Assembly: GCF_001431505.1 (NCBI RefSeq)
Contig: NZ_LDJP01000062.1
Location: 1-43,621 of the forward strand
Direction: 5' to 3'
DNA: 43,621 nt
Origin: Stenotrophomonas daejeonensis
GTDB taxonomy: Bacteria > Pseudomonadota > Gammaproteobacteria > Xanthomonadales > Xanthomonadaceae
The notes under the pieces were generated by a model that searched no databases, had not been told where the DNA came from, and saw only the letters and a program-made list of their open reading frames with translations. Positions 6,845-14,938 of this stretch are shown here, one piece after another (the first letter of the stretch is position 1; the number at the start of each line of letters is the position of its first letter). Both the position numbers and the translations under genes were made by a program.

Positions 6845-7609
6845 TCAGGCCGTCGCATCGTCGGCGTCGATGCGGCCATGCGCCTGCATCAGGATGCGTG
6901 CGACGCGTGCGGCTTCCTCTTCGGTCCACAGGCCCTGGCGATCCAGCAACGCACGCTTCAGCTGCTCCATCGCCTCGCGCACCGGCGGCGGGATGGTGGC
7001 CTTGGCCATGCGCCGGGCGCTGTCGCGGGTGCGGGCCTGCGCGGCATCGATCATTTCGCGGTTGGCGTCGATCTGCTCGCGGCCGGCGTCGGTGATGGCG
7101 TAGCGCTTGCGGCTGCTGTCCTGCTCGGCGGCGATCAGGCCCATGTCCTCCAGCAGCGCCAGCGTCGGGTAGACCACGCCGGGGCTGGGCGCATAGGCGC
7201 CGCCGAACAGTTCGCCGATCAGCTGGATCAGCTCGTAGCCGTGGCGCGGCTGTTGCTCGATCAGCGCCAGCAGCAGCAGGCGCAGGTCGCCGCGGCCCAG
7301 CGGCCGGCGCGAGCCGCCATCGCCGCCGCGGCCCCCGCGTCCGCCACCGCCGCGGTGTCCGGGATGGGCGCCGCCGTGGCCGTGTTCGCCGTGGCCCCGG
7401 TGGCCGCCCTGCATGCGCATGCCGCGCCGGTGCGGGCCGCCATGCCCTTCGCCGCTGCAGTGGATGCGGCCGGCGTGGTGCCCGCGATGGTGCGGGTGCA
7501 GACCGTCGGCGCCCACGCCATCGCGGGCATGCGGCCGGTGGAAGGGATGCCTTTCGGGGCGGAAGAAGGGATGTGCGTGGTGATGATGATGGGATTCAGT
7601 GTTCTTCAT
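6845..7609 (-). CDS. yqjI: PadR-family regulator with His-rich N-terminus (YqjI-like)
   Basis: A protein of 254 aa. Residues 1-100 are extremely His/Gly-rich (HHHHHAHPFFRPERHPF, then repeated GHRGHGEHGHGG-type sequence), a likely metal-binding arm as in E. coli YqjI, which senses nickel and iron. A PadR winged-helix domain follows from about 105: LRLLLLALIEQQPRHGYELI, the recognition region APSPGVVYPTLALLEDMGLI and a wing SSRKRYAITDAG. The C-terminal helices IPPPVREAMEQLKRALLD and EEEAARVARILMQAH should dimerise. The arm is longer than in E. coli YqjI (about 207 aa in total). A paired palindrome lies just before the start, suggesting autoregulation, and yqjH follows downstream. Confidence 0.93.
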   Translation of the reverse strand: MKNTESHHHHHAHPFFRPERHPFHRPHARDGVGADGLHPHHRGHHAGRIHCSGEGHGGPHRRGMRMQGGHRGHGEHGHGGAHPGHRGGGGRGGRGGDGGSRRPLGRGDLRLLLLALIEQQPRHGYELIQLIGELFGGAYAPSPGVVYPTLALLEDMGLIAAEQDSSRKRYAITDAGREQIDANREMIDAAQARTRDSARRMAKATIPPPVREAMEQLKRALLDRQGLWTEEEAARVARILMQAHGRIDADDATA

Positions 7610-7613
7610 TTTC

Positions 7614-7649
7614 AGATATATCGATTTTTGTAGAAGAAAAGATATATCT
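7614..7649 (-). promoter_or_regulatory. Twin palindromic operator, probable YqjI binding site
   Basis: AGATATATCT at 7640-7649 is a perfect 10-bp palindrome. AGATATATCG at 7614-7623 is the same word with one change. Their centres are 26 bp apart, about 2.5 helical turns. This is a rare AT-rich island directly upstream of the yqjI start (7609), with only four bases between. It probably overlaps the promoter, consistent with autorepression. Assignment to YqjI is inferred from position and symmetry. Confidence 0.7.
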
Positions 7650-7984
7650 AAAAGCGCGGAATGCCAATGCGGAAATCAAGCCATGAAGGGTCCCGTTCAG
7701 CTTGGGGAGTCGATGCCGTGGTCCCGCCTGTTTCGTCGGCCAACTGCCGGCGCCATCGGCGGCATCGGGACGGTGTGCTTCATCGCCATCGGCCGGCTGC
7801 GGACAGGGTGCCCGGATTGTCCCCGCATGGCGTCCGTGGCCTGTCGCGGATGTCTTGCGGACAGCGGCTTTCCAAGCCTCCATACGTATGCGTAGCCAGC
7901 TTTGCGGGCAACCGGGTGCGTTACACTTTGCGGCTCGAAACTAACGAACAAGCGCGCGCGTGCGTGCAGTAACTGGGAGCGACA
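7650..7984. other. Intergenic region between yqjI and aceE
   Basis: 335 bp with no convincing gene; the open frames across it lack protein character. It holds the YqjI operator at its left edge and the likely aceE promoter and leader at its right. Near 7902-7927 are TTGCGG and TACACT, 14 bp apart (too short for a standard promoter, so only the -10 is suggestive). No known riboswitch was recognised. Confidence 0.5.
7902..7927 (+). promoter_or_regulatory. Possible aceE promoter
   Basis: TTGCGG (7902-7907) and TACACT (7922-7927, in cgttacactttg) lie 58 bases upstream of the aceE start. The 14-bp spacing is poor. The -10 word is shared with the site before the RutE-like gene. Confidence 0.3.
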
Positions 7985-10672
7985 ATGAACTGGTTGAACG
8001 AGGTGCTGAACAACGATCCGAACCCACTGGAAACCCAGGAGTGGATCGAGTCGTTGAAGGCCGTTATCGATGTCGAGGGCCCCGAGCGCGCGCATCAACT
8101 GCTGGAAGGCATGGTCGAGCTGACCCGACGTTCGGGCGCGTACCTGCCGTTCTCCCCGACCACCGAATACGTCAACACCATCGAGCCGCAGCTGGAGGCC
8201 AAGAGCCCCGGCAACGCCGAGCTGGAATGGCGCATCCGTTCGATCATCCGCTGGAACGCGATGGCGATGGTGGTGCGCGCCAACCGCAAGCCCGGTGACC
8301 TCGGCGGCCACATCGCTTCCTTCGCCTCCGGCGCCACGCTCTATGACGTGGGCTTCAACCATTTCTGGCGCGCCCCCAGCGAGAACCACCCGGGCGACCT
8401 GCTGTTCATCCAGGGCCACAGCTCGCCGGGCATCTACGCCCGCGCCTTCCTCGAAGGCCGCATCGACGAGCAGCAGCTGGACAAGTTCCGCATGGAAGTG
8501 GACGGCGGCGGCCTGTCCTCCTACCCGCACCCGTGGCTGATGCCGGACTTCTGGCAGACCCCGACCGTGTCGATGGGCCTGGGCCCGCTGGCGGCGATCT
8601 ACCAGGCGCAGTTCATGAAGTACCTGGAGCATCGCGGCCTGATCGAGAAGAGCGACCGCAAGGTGTGGTGCTTCATCGGCGACGGCGAGAGCGACGAGCC
8701 GGAAACCCTCGGCGCCATCGCGCTGGCCGGTCGCGAAGGCCTGGACAACCTGATCTTCGTGGTCAACTGCAACCTGCAGCGCCTGGACGGCCCGGTGCGC
8801 GGCAACGGCAAGATCATCCAGGAACTGGAAGGCGTGTTCCGCGGCGGCGGCTGGAACGTCATCAAGCTGCTGTGGGGCTCGTACTGGGATCCGCTCCTTG
8901 CCAAGGACACCGACGGCGTCCTCAAGAAGCTGATGATGGAAACCGTCGACGGCGAATACCAGAACTGCAAGGCCTTCGGCGGCGCCTACACCCGCGAGCA
9001 TTTCTTCGGCAAATACCCGGAGACCGCGGCGATGGTGGCCAGCCTGTCCGACGACGACATCTGGCGCCTGAACCGCGGCGGCCATGACCCGCACAAGGTG
9101 TACGCCGCCTACCACCAGGCGGTGAACACCAAGGGCAAGCCCACCGTGATCCTGGCCAAGACGGTCAAGGGCTACGGCATGGGCAGCGCCGGCGAGGCGC
9201 TCAACCCGACCCACCAGACCAAGAAGCTGGACGACGAGGCGGTGCGCCACTTCCGCGACCGCTTCAACATCCCGGTCACCGACGAGCAGCTCAAGGACGG
9301 CCAGGTGCCGTTCTACAACCCCGGCCCGGATTCGCCGGAAGTGCAGTACCTCAAGCAGCGCCGCGCCGAACTGGGCGGCTACCTGCCGGCGCGCCGGCGC
9401 AAGGCCAGCAAGTCGTTCGTCGCCCCGCGCCTGGAAACCTACGAGCGCCTGCTCAAGGATTCCGGCGAGCGCACCTACTCGACCACGATGGCCTTCGTGC
9501 AGACGCTGAACATCACCCTGCGCGACAAGGAGATCGGCCCGCGGCTGGTGCCGATCGTCGCCGACGAGGCGCGCACCTTCGGCATGGAAGGCCTGTTCCG
9601 CCAGATCGGCATCTACGCCCCGTACGGCCAGAAGTACAAGCCGGTCGATGCCGACCAGCTGATGTACTACCGCGAGGACCAGAGCGGGCAGGTGCTGCAG
9701 CAGGGCATCAGCGAACCGGGCGCCATCGCCTCGTGGATGGCCGCCGGCACCAGCTACTCGGTGTCCGACGTGCCGATGCTGCCGTTCTACATCTACTACT
9801 CGATGTTCGGCTTCCAGCGCGTGGGCGACCTCGCCTGGCAGGCGGCGGACATGCGTACCCGCGGCTTCCTGCTGGGCGGCACCTCCGGCCGCACCACGCT
9901 CAACGGCGAAGGCCTGCAGCACGAGGACGGCTTCAGCCAGCTCGTGGCCGGCGGCATCCCCAACGTGCGCAGCTACGACCCGACCTTCGGCTACGAAGTC
10001 ACCGTGATCCTGCAGCACGGTACCAAGGCCATGCTCGAAGACCAGATCGACGAGTACTACTACATCACCCTGCTCAACGAGAACTACACCCACCCGGCGA
10101 TGCCGGAGGGCGCGGCCGAGGGCATCATCAAGGGCATGTACCTGCTCAAGGACGCCGGCAAGCCTAAGAAGGGCGAGCTGCGCGTGCAGTTGCTGGGCAG
10201 CGGCAGCATCCTGCGCGAGGCCATCGCCGCGGCCGAACTGCTGGACAAGGACTTCGGCGTCACCGCCGACATCTGGAGCTGCCCGGCCTTCAACGAACTG
10301 CGCCGCGACGGCTTCGACGCCGAGCGCTGGAACCGCCTGCACCCGGAAGGCGAGCAGCGCAAGGCCTACGTCACCGAACTGCTGGAAGGCCGCCAGGGCC
10401 CGGCGATTGCCGCCACCGACTACGTGCGCGCCTACGCCGACCAGATCCGCGCCTTCGTGCCGATGACCTACTCGGTGCTGGGCACGGACGGCTTCGGCCG
10501 CTCGGACACTCGCGCCAACCTGCGTCGGTTCTTCGAGGTGGACCGTTACTACATCGCGCATGCCGCGATCGCGGCGTTGGCGAAGGATGGGAAGATGACG
10601 GCGAAGGATGTTGCCCGGGCGATCAAGCAGTACAACATCGACCCGGAGAAGGCGAACCCGGTTGGGGTTTGA
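7985..10672 (+). CDS. aceE: Pyruvate dehydrogenase E1 component, homodimeric type
   Basis: A protein of 895 aa, full length for the homodimeric AceE. It decarboxylates pyruvate with thiamine diphosphate and acetylates the lipoyl groups of E2. Landmarks: FNHFWRAPSENHPGDLLFIQ, the TPP/Mg motif GDGESDEPETLGAI (near residue 230) with its downstream NCNLQRLDGPVRGNGKIIQE, KTVKGYGMGSAGEALNPTHQ, MEGLFRQIGIYAPYGQKYKP, YYREDQSGQVLQQGISEPGA, and the C-terminal domain SYDPTFGYEVTVILQHG and VLGTDGFGRSDTRANLRRFF. Ribosome site GGGAG lies 6 bp before the ATG. It is monocistronic: no aceF or lpd follows; instead a strong terminator ends the unit and a foreign-looking island begins. Its cofactor demand links it functionally to the thiamine locus at 15-19 kb. 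Confidence 0.98.
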   Translation: MNWLNEVLNNDPNPLETQEWIESLKAVIDVEGPERAHQLLEGMVELTRRSGAYLPFSPTTEYVNTIEPQLEAKSPGNAELEWRIRSIIRWNAMAMVVRANRKPGDLGGHIASFASGATLYDVGFNHFWRAPSENHPGDLLFIQGHSSPGIYARAFLEGRIDEQQLDKFRMEVDGGGLSSYPHPWLMPDFWQTPTVSMGLGPLAAIYQAQFMKYLEHRGLIEKSDRKVWCFIGDGESDEPETLGAIALAGREGLDNLIFVVNCNLQRLDGPVRGNGKIIQELEGVFRGGGWNVIKLLWGSYWDPLLAKDTDGVLKKLMMETVDGEYQNCKAFGGAYTREHFFGKYPETAAMVASLSDDDIWRLNRGGHDPHKVYAAYHQAVNTKGKPTVILAKTVKGYGMGSAGEALNPTHQTKKLDDEAVRHFRDRFNIPVTDEQLKDGQVPFYNPGPDSPEVQYLKQRRAELGGYLPARRRKASKSFVAPRLETYERLLKDSGERTYSTTMAFVQTLNITLRDKEIGPRLVPIVADEARTFGMEGLFRQIGIYAPYGQKYKPVDADQLMYYREDQSGQVLQQGISEPGAIASWMAAGTSYSVSDVPMLPFYIYYSMFGFQRVGDLAWQAADMRTRGFLLGGTSGRTTLNGEGLQHEDGFSQLVAGGIPNVRSYDPTFGYEVTVILQHGTKAMLEDQIDEYYYITLLNENYTHPAMPEGAAEGIIKGMYLLKDAGKPKKGELRVQLLGSGSILREAIAAAELLDKDFGVTADIWSCPAFNELRRDGFDAERWNRLHPEGEQRKAYVTELLEGRQGPAIAATDYVRAYADQIRAFVPMTYSVLGTDGFGRSDTRANLRRFFEVDRYYIAHAAIAALAKDGKMTAKDVARAIKQYNIDPEKANPVGV

Positions 10673-10717
10673 GTCGGACTTCCTGCGGTGCTGGCAGTCA
10701 TCTGGTTTTCGTAGATT

Positions 10718-10755
10718 AGGAAGGGCGGCTTGGCCGCCCTTCCTTCTTGATTTTG
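10718..10755 (+). terminator. Intrinsic terminator after aceE
   Basis: A perfect 12-bp stem AGGAAGGGCGGC (10718-10729), TTG loop, GCCGCCCTTCCT (10733-10744) is followed by TCTTGATTTT. It separates aceE from the convergent restriction-modification genes. Confidence 0.88.
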
Positions 10756-10801
10756 TGCGGGAGGCGCGTCCATCGGTTTTGGGCAATGGGAAGATAACTC
10801 C

Positions 10802-12025
10802 TTAGAACGTATGGAGTTCGCCGGGAGGAAATAGCAAGTCCATGTCTCGTTTCCAGATCTTGAAGAGGGGGCCTTGCTCTTTGACCCGGCCATCGAGATC
10901 TTTCGTGATCAGGTGGTCGACGGTGACTATGCCGGACTCCAGTAGTGTGGGTAGGGCGTTGATCATGGGTTTTCGCGTGTGCAGCACATGCTCGTAGCGG
11001 AACTCCTCTGCATCGCCCGATTTGCGGCTGGCGGCAGTTACCCAGAATGTTTCGGGATGTTTCGTTGCAAGTGATTGCTTCAAGTCTTCGATCCGCCACG
11101 CGACGACTTGCGGATGCTTGGGGTGTTGGCTGTTCTCGTGCAACAGGGCTTGGTCCCGACTGAACTCAAGGTACAAGCCTTGGCTGTTCGGTACACGGGC
11201 GGAAACAGTGCAACGTAGCTGCCTTTCGTACTTTTCAGTTGCACGTCGGTAGCCAAAGGTATCCAGGATCGCGGCACTGCTCTTCAGGTGGCTGATCGAC
11301 CAATCCGGGACTTTCGCGAAGAGGGTTTGCCGATTCTTCCCGCCTTTCCTGCCCGACTTGATTTCGATTCCCTTGTAGTCGGGGAGGCGGGAACTGTTGG
11401 TGCGGATGCCCAGCAGTTCCTCAAGTAGCCTCCCGACCTCGGTATCGCGCCGCTTGCCAGCGATACCGCGATGCCATTGGCCGGAGATGCCCCGTATGAG
11501 GGCAAGCAGCTCATCGGCAACAGTGCGGGATACGGCAAGCAGCGGCGCAAGTATCGCCTCAAGGTCGATGTCGGTGCAGTCCGCAATGCGGAGCCGCTCC
11601 CCGTGCCGGGGAGAAACTCCGGGGACTAGTCCCGCGTTGCTCGCATTGACCACGAGAAGTTCGTTGTTGCCGACGGCAATGAGTACCAGGACATTGCCCG
11701 GTTCCGCATGCTGTGCCAGTCCATAGATCCAAAGGCGGGGGTCTCCCTTCTTGGTAACTGGTCGATAGAGGCTCGTGGTCGTGGAGACGATGCCTGCGGA
11801 GGTAGCGATACGGGTGGGGACGAGCTTCTTATGGTCCCCACCCTGTTCTTGCTTGTCGAAATCATGGACCCCTGACGCCTTCAGGAAATCCCTGACGCTA
11901 CCGGTGGCATCCATGATGCCCTTTGCCATGCCGGTGGCGGTAGGGACGACTAGGCCTACGTCTAGCCCCTTGTTTGTGAAATAACGCAGTACTTCTTGGA
12001 TGGAAACGTCGGCGGCGGATAGCAT
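10802..12025 (-). CDS. MvaI/BcnI-family type II restriction endonuclease
   Basis: A protein of 407 aa. The nuclease core spans about residues 185-405: RDTEVGRLLEELLGI leads into DYKGIEIKSGRKGG, a D-x(3)-E-x-K signature of the MvaI/BcnI PD-(D/E)XK family, then LFAKVPDWSISHLKSSAAIL and FGYR. MvaI cuts CCWGG and BcnI CCSGG; the site here is unknown but probably related. The classical enzymes are about 240 aa, so the first 180 residues are extra. They include TATGMAKGIMDATGSVRDFL and HDFDKQEQGGDHKK and may be an effector or DNA-binding domain; I cannot name it with certainty. AGGAAAGG immediately before ATG 12025 is a strong ribosome site. It is the last gene of the vsr-methyltransferase-endonuclease operon, and a sampled line (11041-11100) is 50% GC against 72% in aceE. 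Confidence 0.88.
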   Translation of the reverse strand: MLSAADVSIQEVLRYFTNKGLDVGLVVPTATGMAKGIMDATGSVRDFLKASGVHDFDKQEQGGDHKKLVPTRIATSAGIVSTTTSLYRPVTKKGDPRLWIYGLAQHAEPGNVLVLIAVGNNELLVVNASNAGLVPGVSPRHGERLRIADCTDIDLEAILAPLLAVSRTVADELLALIRGISGQWHRGIAGKRRDTEVGRLLEELLGIRTNSSRLPDYKGIEIKSGRKGGKNRQTLFAKVPDWSISHLKSSAAILDTFGYRRATEKYERQLRCTVSARVPNSQGLYLEFSRDQALLHENSQHPKHPQVVAWRIEDLKQSLATKHPETFWVTAASRKSGDAEEFRYEHVLHTRKPMINALPTLLESGIVTVDHLITKDLDGRVKEQGPLFKIWKRDMDLLFPPGELHTF

Positions 12026-12045
12026 CCTTTCCTCGGGAACCAGTA

Positions 12046-13323
12046 CTAGTCCTTGGATAGTAGCGCCTTCAGGTGCTCGCCCACGGCCTTGGCGAGGCCA
12101 ACTGGTACCGCGTTGCCAATCTGCGTGTACTTGGGCACCTCGCGGTCGAAGATTCCCTCCCTGGGGTTACCCGCACGCCGGATGCCGCCGGTGGTGCGCT
12201 TGCCAGCAAATCGGTACCAATCCGGGAACATCTGGAGCCTCGCCCATTCCCGGACGGTCAGGACGCGGGGCTGGGAAAAGTGCACGTAGTCATCCGCAAG
12301 GGAGGTCGCGGTTATGGTCGGGCCTTCCTTGCCCCAGCGGGCCGGGAGCAAGCGCTGGGCGAATTTCTTGGTGCGGAACTCGCTCGGGACATGGCCGCCA
12401 CTGGAATGCATCGCGCGAAACTTTGCCATGACGCGTTCGTTGTGCTTGCTGTATTCATGCTCCGTAAGCGGAGCGCCCTTCTTGTATGGAGGACCACCTT
12501 CCTGCGGCGTGCGCATGGACTTTTGGATGGCCGTGCGCGCGGATGCTGGATACTGGGTCGTGGCTCCTCCGTTCTCATAGTCAGGGTCAACTAGGTCGCC
12601 GAGCAGGTCGATAAGGTCAGGTGCGGTGGCTTCGGTCGGGGCAGGGAGGTAGCCGCGGGCTATGGCGTCCTCGGGATTGCCTTCGCGGGTGAGGGAAGCC
12701 TGGACGTCGTCACGTATGCCAACCATGAGGACGCGCGGACGATTCTGCGGGACCCCGTAGTCCTTCGCATATACCAGTGAGTACGCGACGGTATATCCGG
12801 GTATGTCCTGGTACGTGCCGAGGATGTCCCTGAAGATTTCCCCCTTTTGCCCTGATTCGGTCCATCTGCTGTTCAAGAGGCCACGGACGTTCTCGAAAAG
12901 AAACGCCCGCGGCCGCATCCTGTGGATGATCGCCGCCATGTCTTGGTATAGGTGGTTCGACGGTAGCTGCTCCTTGTCCACGGAATATGACCGCCGGTGC
13001 CCGATCCCGGAAAATCCCTGGCATGGCGGGCCGCCGACCAGCAGGTCTAGCTCGCCGTGCTGGATTCCAAACGTTCCTGCTAGCCGTTTCTCCAGTGCGG
13101 GTAGGAATTTTTTCTCCAATACCATCCCCTTGACATCGGCGGTGCTGAAGCCTGATTCCGCCAGCCACTCATGCCTTTCTTGACGATTCTGGATATAGGT
13201 GCGACGGGCATCGTCGTTTAGTTCATTTACGAAAACCGGGGTGAAGCCCGCTTGCTCAAGGCCGAGGGAAAGGCCACCGCATCCTGCGAATAGGTCCATG
13301 ACCTTGAGGGTCCTTTTAACCAC
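12046..13323 (-). CDS. DNA (cytosine-5) methyltransferase
   Basis: A protein of 425 aa with the ordered C5-methyltransferase motifs: I DLFAGCGGLSLGLEQAGF, IV with catalytic Cys GGPPCQGFSG, VI FENVRGLL, VIII PQNRPRVLMVGIR, IX VREWARLQMFPDW and X YTQIGNAVP. The target-recognition region lies between VIII and IX (about 240-340). I chose the GTG at 13323 because AGGAG sits 8 bases upstream (aggagatcttcccGTG) and the protein then opens VVKRTLKVMDLFAG; the ATG at 13353 has no such site. It should protect the host against the downstream endonuclease by methylating an inner cytosine. The partner Vsr gene upstream is typical of m5C systems of the CCWGG class. Base composition is lower in GC than the flanking genes. 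Confidence 0.93.
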   Translation of the reverse strand: MVKRTLKVMDLFAGCGGLSLGLEQAGFTPVFVNELNDDARRTYIQNRQERHEWLAESGFSTADVKGMVLEKKFLPALEKRLAGTFGIQHGELDLLVGGPPCQGFSGIGHRRSYSVDKEQLPSNHLYQDMAAIIHRMRPRAFLFENVRGLLNSRWTESGQKGEIFRDILGTYQDIPGYTVAYSLVYAKDYGVPQNRPRVLMVGIRDDVQASLTREGNPEDAIARGYLPAPTEATAPDLIDLLGDLVDPDYENGGATTQYPASARTAIQKSMRTPQEGGPPYKKGAPLTEHEYSKHNERVMAKFRAMHSSGGHVPSEFRTKKFAQRLLPARWGKEGPTITATSLADDYVHFSQPRVLTVREWARLQMFPDWYRFAGKRTTGGIRRAGNPREGIFDREVPKYTQIGNAVPVGLAKAVGEHLKALLSKD

Positions 13324-13360
13324 GGGAAGATCTCCTGAATATGCAATTGGCAAATACTGG

Positions 13361-13795
13361 CTAGGCGCCGTCTCGCTGGTTGCGACGTATGCGCTTCGCC
13401 AAGGCCTTGATGGTCCGCTCCCTGCCCGCGATGGTCCTTAGCTGGCATTCCCATACAACGTATACGTGCCAGCCTTGGCCCCGGAGTGCTTGGGCCACGC
13501 GCACGTCCCTGCGCTTGTTGGTCAGGAATTTTTTTTCCCAAAACGCGGGGTTCGTGCTAGGTATGCGTCCTTTCTGGCAGCTATGGGAGTGCCAGTAGCA
13601 GCCATGCACGAAGATAGCGGTGGAGTATCTTCGCATAACGATGTCAGGGCGTCCAGGGAGGTTCGCGACGTTCACCCGGAACCTGAACCCTTCGGCGTGT
13701 AGGGCTTTTCTTACGAACAGTTCTGGCTTGGTGTCCCGTCCCCTAACCCGGGCCATCCTCTCGCTGCGTTCGGTGGGGCTTAGGAAGTCCGCCAT
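13361..13795 (-). CDS. vsr: Very short patch repair endonuclease
   Basis: A protein of 144 aa from ATG 13795 (MADFLSPTERSERM); an ATG at 13807 would add MLAH. It nicks 5' of the T in T:G mismatches that arise from deamination of 5-methylcytosine at methylated sites. Family hallmarks are RSERMARVRGRDTKPELFVR, FRFRVNVANLPGRPDIVMRR with the catalytic Asp, the metal and zinc region IFVHGCYWHSHSC with QKGRIPSTN, FWEKKFLTNKRRDVRVAQAL and the C-terminal GWHVYVVWECQL. It is the first gene of the three-gene restriction-modification operon, 37 bp ahead of the methyltransferase start. No clear ribosome site precedes either ATG. Confidence 0.95.
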   Translation of the reverse strand: MADFLSPTERSERMARVRGRDTKPELFVRKALHAEGFRFRVNVANLPGRPDIVMRRYSTAIFVHGCYWHSHSCQKGRIPSTNPAFWEKKFLTNKRRDVRVAQALRGQGWHVYVVWECQLRTIAGRERTIKALAKRIRRNQRDGA

Positions 13796-13848
13796 GTGCG
13801 CAAGCATGCGTATGTAGGAAGAAAATTTCCAGGGGGATTGTCGCGGGT

Positions 13849-13879
13849 TTGGCGGAAGTTGCGTGGACCGGCGTATTCT
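13849..13879 (+). promoter_or_regulatory. Candidate promoter of the DUF4920 gene
   Basis: TTGGCG (13849-13854) and TATTCT (13874-13879) with a 19-bp spacer, 33 bases before the start at 13913. Confidence 0.35.
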
Positions 13880-13912
13880 CGCCTCTACATCCTCAATTCG
13901 CTGGAGCCCCCC

Positions 13913-14350
13913 ATGCGCCGCGTCCTTCTCCCCGCCTTGCTACTGGCTTCAACCAGCTTCGCTTATGCCGGCGAGCCTACCCGCTATGGTGCGCCGTTGC
14001 TCGCTACGGCAGTGATCCCGGTGTCCGAGGCGGTCGCTGCGTTCGACCAGCATGCCGGCAAGCCGCAGCGTTACAGTGGCCGCATCACCGATGTTTGCCA
14101 GGCGCAAGAGTGCTGGATGGTGCTGGAGGACAACGGCCAGACGGCGCGGGTGATGTTCAAGGACCATGCGTTCCTGATCCCCAAGGACAGCAGTGGTCGT
14201 GCCGAGGTGGTTGGCGTGCTGTCGCGCAAGGAGCTTGCGCCCGAGCAGGTCGAGCACATGCGTGAGGACGGCAAGGGCTTGGCGGTGTCGTCGGTGGAAT
14301 ACCGCATCGTGGCCGAAGGGGCAGAACTCGAGACGGTTCCGGCAGGATGA
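13913..14350 (+). CDS. DUF4920 domain periplasmic protein
   Basis: A protein of 145 aa. The signal peptide MRRVLLPALLLASTSFAYA ends at AYA-GEP. The mature part contains AVIPVSEAVAAFDQHAGKPQ, SGRITDVCQAQECWMVLEDN with a C-x(4)-C pair, TARVMFKDHAFLIPKDSSGR and AEVVGVLSRKELAPEQVEHM, the hallmarks of DUF4920, a probable OB-like fold. Function is unknown; the paired cysteines suggest metal or redox chemistry. The ATG at 13913 follows GGAG (ctggagcccccc). It is divergent from the restriction-modification operon and marks the right edge of that island. A weak hairpin (CCAGCC 14435-14440, GGCTGG 14452-14457) lies in the 129-bp region behind it but has no T tract. Confidence 0.88.
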   Translation: MRRVLLPALLLASTSFAYAGEPTRYGAPLLATAVIPVSEAVAAFDQHAGKPQRYSGRITDVCQAQECWMVLEDNGQTARVMFKDHAFLIPKDSSGRAEVVGVLSRKELAPEQVEHMREDGKGLAVSSVEYRIVAEGAELETVPAG

Positions 14351-14479
14351 AAAGGCGGAGCCGATTGGTTCCCGGCTTGCAATCATCTATCGCTTTCCAC
14401 GCCGCATGAATGCGACTGGCGATCTTCATTGACTCCAGCCGCCCCCGGGTTGGCTGGCGTCTGGCTCATGGGCCTCAAG

Positions 14480-14938
14480 CTAGCCTCTGCCCCTGCGCGC
14501 ATCCCCCGACTTGAAGAACAGAAAGCCGGCTTCGATGCCGAGGGCAAACGAGGCACCAAGTAGAAGGGATTGCCAGAAAAGATCGCTTCCTGCGTTGCTC
14601 ATTGCCATGACCGATAGGGTGAGAAGCAGGCCTATGGCGTGAACCACGATGCGGGAGGACCTTCCATATCGGTCCCAGTCCCCGCGCCTTGCGTGCCCCA
14701 TGTCCCTGAAGCCGTGCTGGTGGAACATCTTGAACAGGTAGAAATGGCGCCAAGTGGAGGAGATCAGCCCGCGTTTGGCACCGGGGAGCGAAAACATCCA
14801 CATGGACAAGGCCCCTATGGCATATAGCGCGGGCGGCAGCCATGCCCAGCCGTCTATGCGGCCATAGGTGACGCTGATTGGAGCCATCACGAAGAAGTGC
14901 AGCAGCAGGATCACCCCACCCGAAAGTCTGTAGCGCAT
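14480..14938 (-). CDS. Hypothetical four-helix membrane protein
   Basis: Not recognised. From ATG 14938 (MRYRLSGG) it has 152 aa and four hydrophobic segments: GGVILLLHFFVMAPISV (7-24), AWLPPALYAIGALSMWMFSL, SRIVVHAIGLLLTLSVMAMS and LFWQSLLLGASFALGIEAGF. A charged cytoplasmic-looking loop (KMFHQHGFRDMGHARRGDWD) separates helices 2 and 3. The frame is open to 15052, but those residues have no membrane-protein character. A sampled line (14581-14640) is 57% GC, lower than the neighbours, so it may have been acquired together with or near the restriction-modification island. It follows pnuT on the same strand after 106 bp, but a role in thiamine uptake has no support in the sequence. Confidence 0.6.
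   Translation of the reverse strand: MRYRLSGGVILLLHFFVMAPISVTYGRIDGWAWLPPALYAIGALSMWMFSLPGAKRGLISSTWRHFYLFKMFHQHGFRDMGHARRGDWDRYGRSSRIVVHAIGLLLTLSVMAMSNAGSDLFWQSLLLGASFALGIEAGFLFFKSGDARRGRG

Noticed and set aside
7697..10786. Open frame of 1029 codons on the minus strand across aceE
   Set aside because: It is antisense to the well-conserved aceE. Its Val/Ala/His/Arg-rich translation is the usual high-GC shadow pattern.
13324..13353. ATG at 13353 as the methyltransferase start
   Set aside because: An AGGAG site 8 bases before GTG 13323 falls inside this extension, and the extra residues (PIAYSGDLP) are not family sequence.
10745..13912. Direct repeats or attachment sites bounding the restriction-modification genes
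   Set aside because: Only short, imperfect similarities were found at the two edges; nothing above chance by eye.
14435..14457. Hairpin CCAGCC/GGCTGG as a terminator of the DUF4920 gene
   Set aside because: Only a 6-bp stem with a large GC-rich loop and no T tract.
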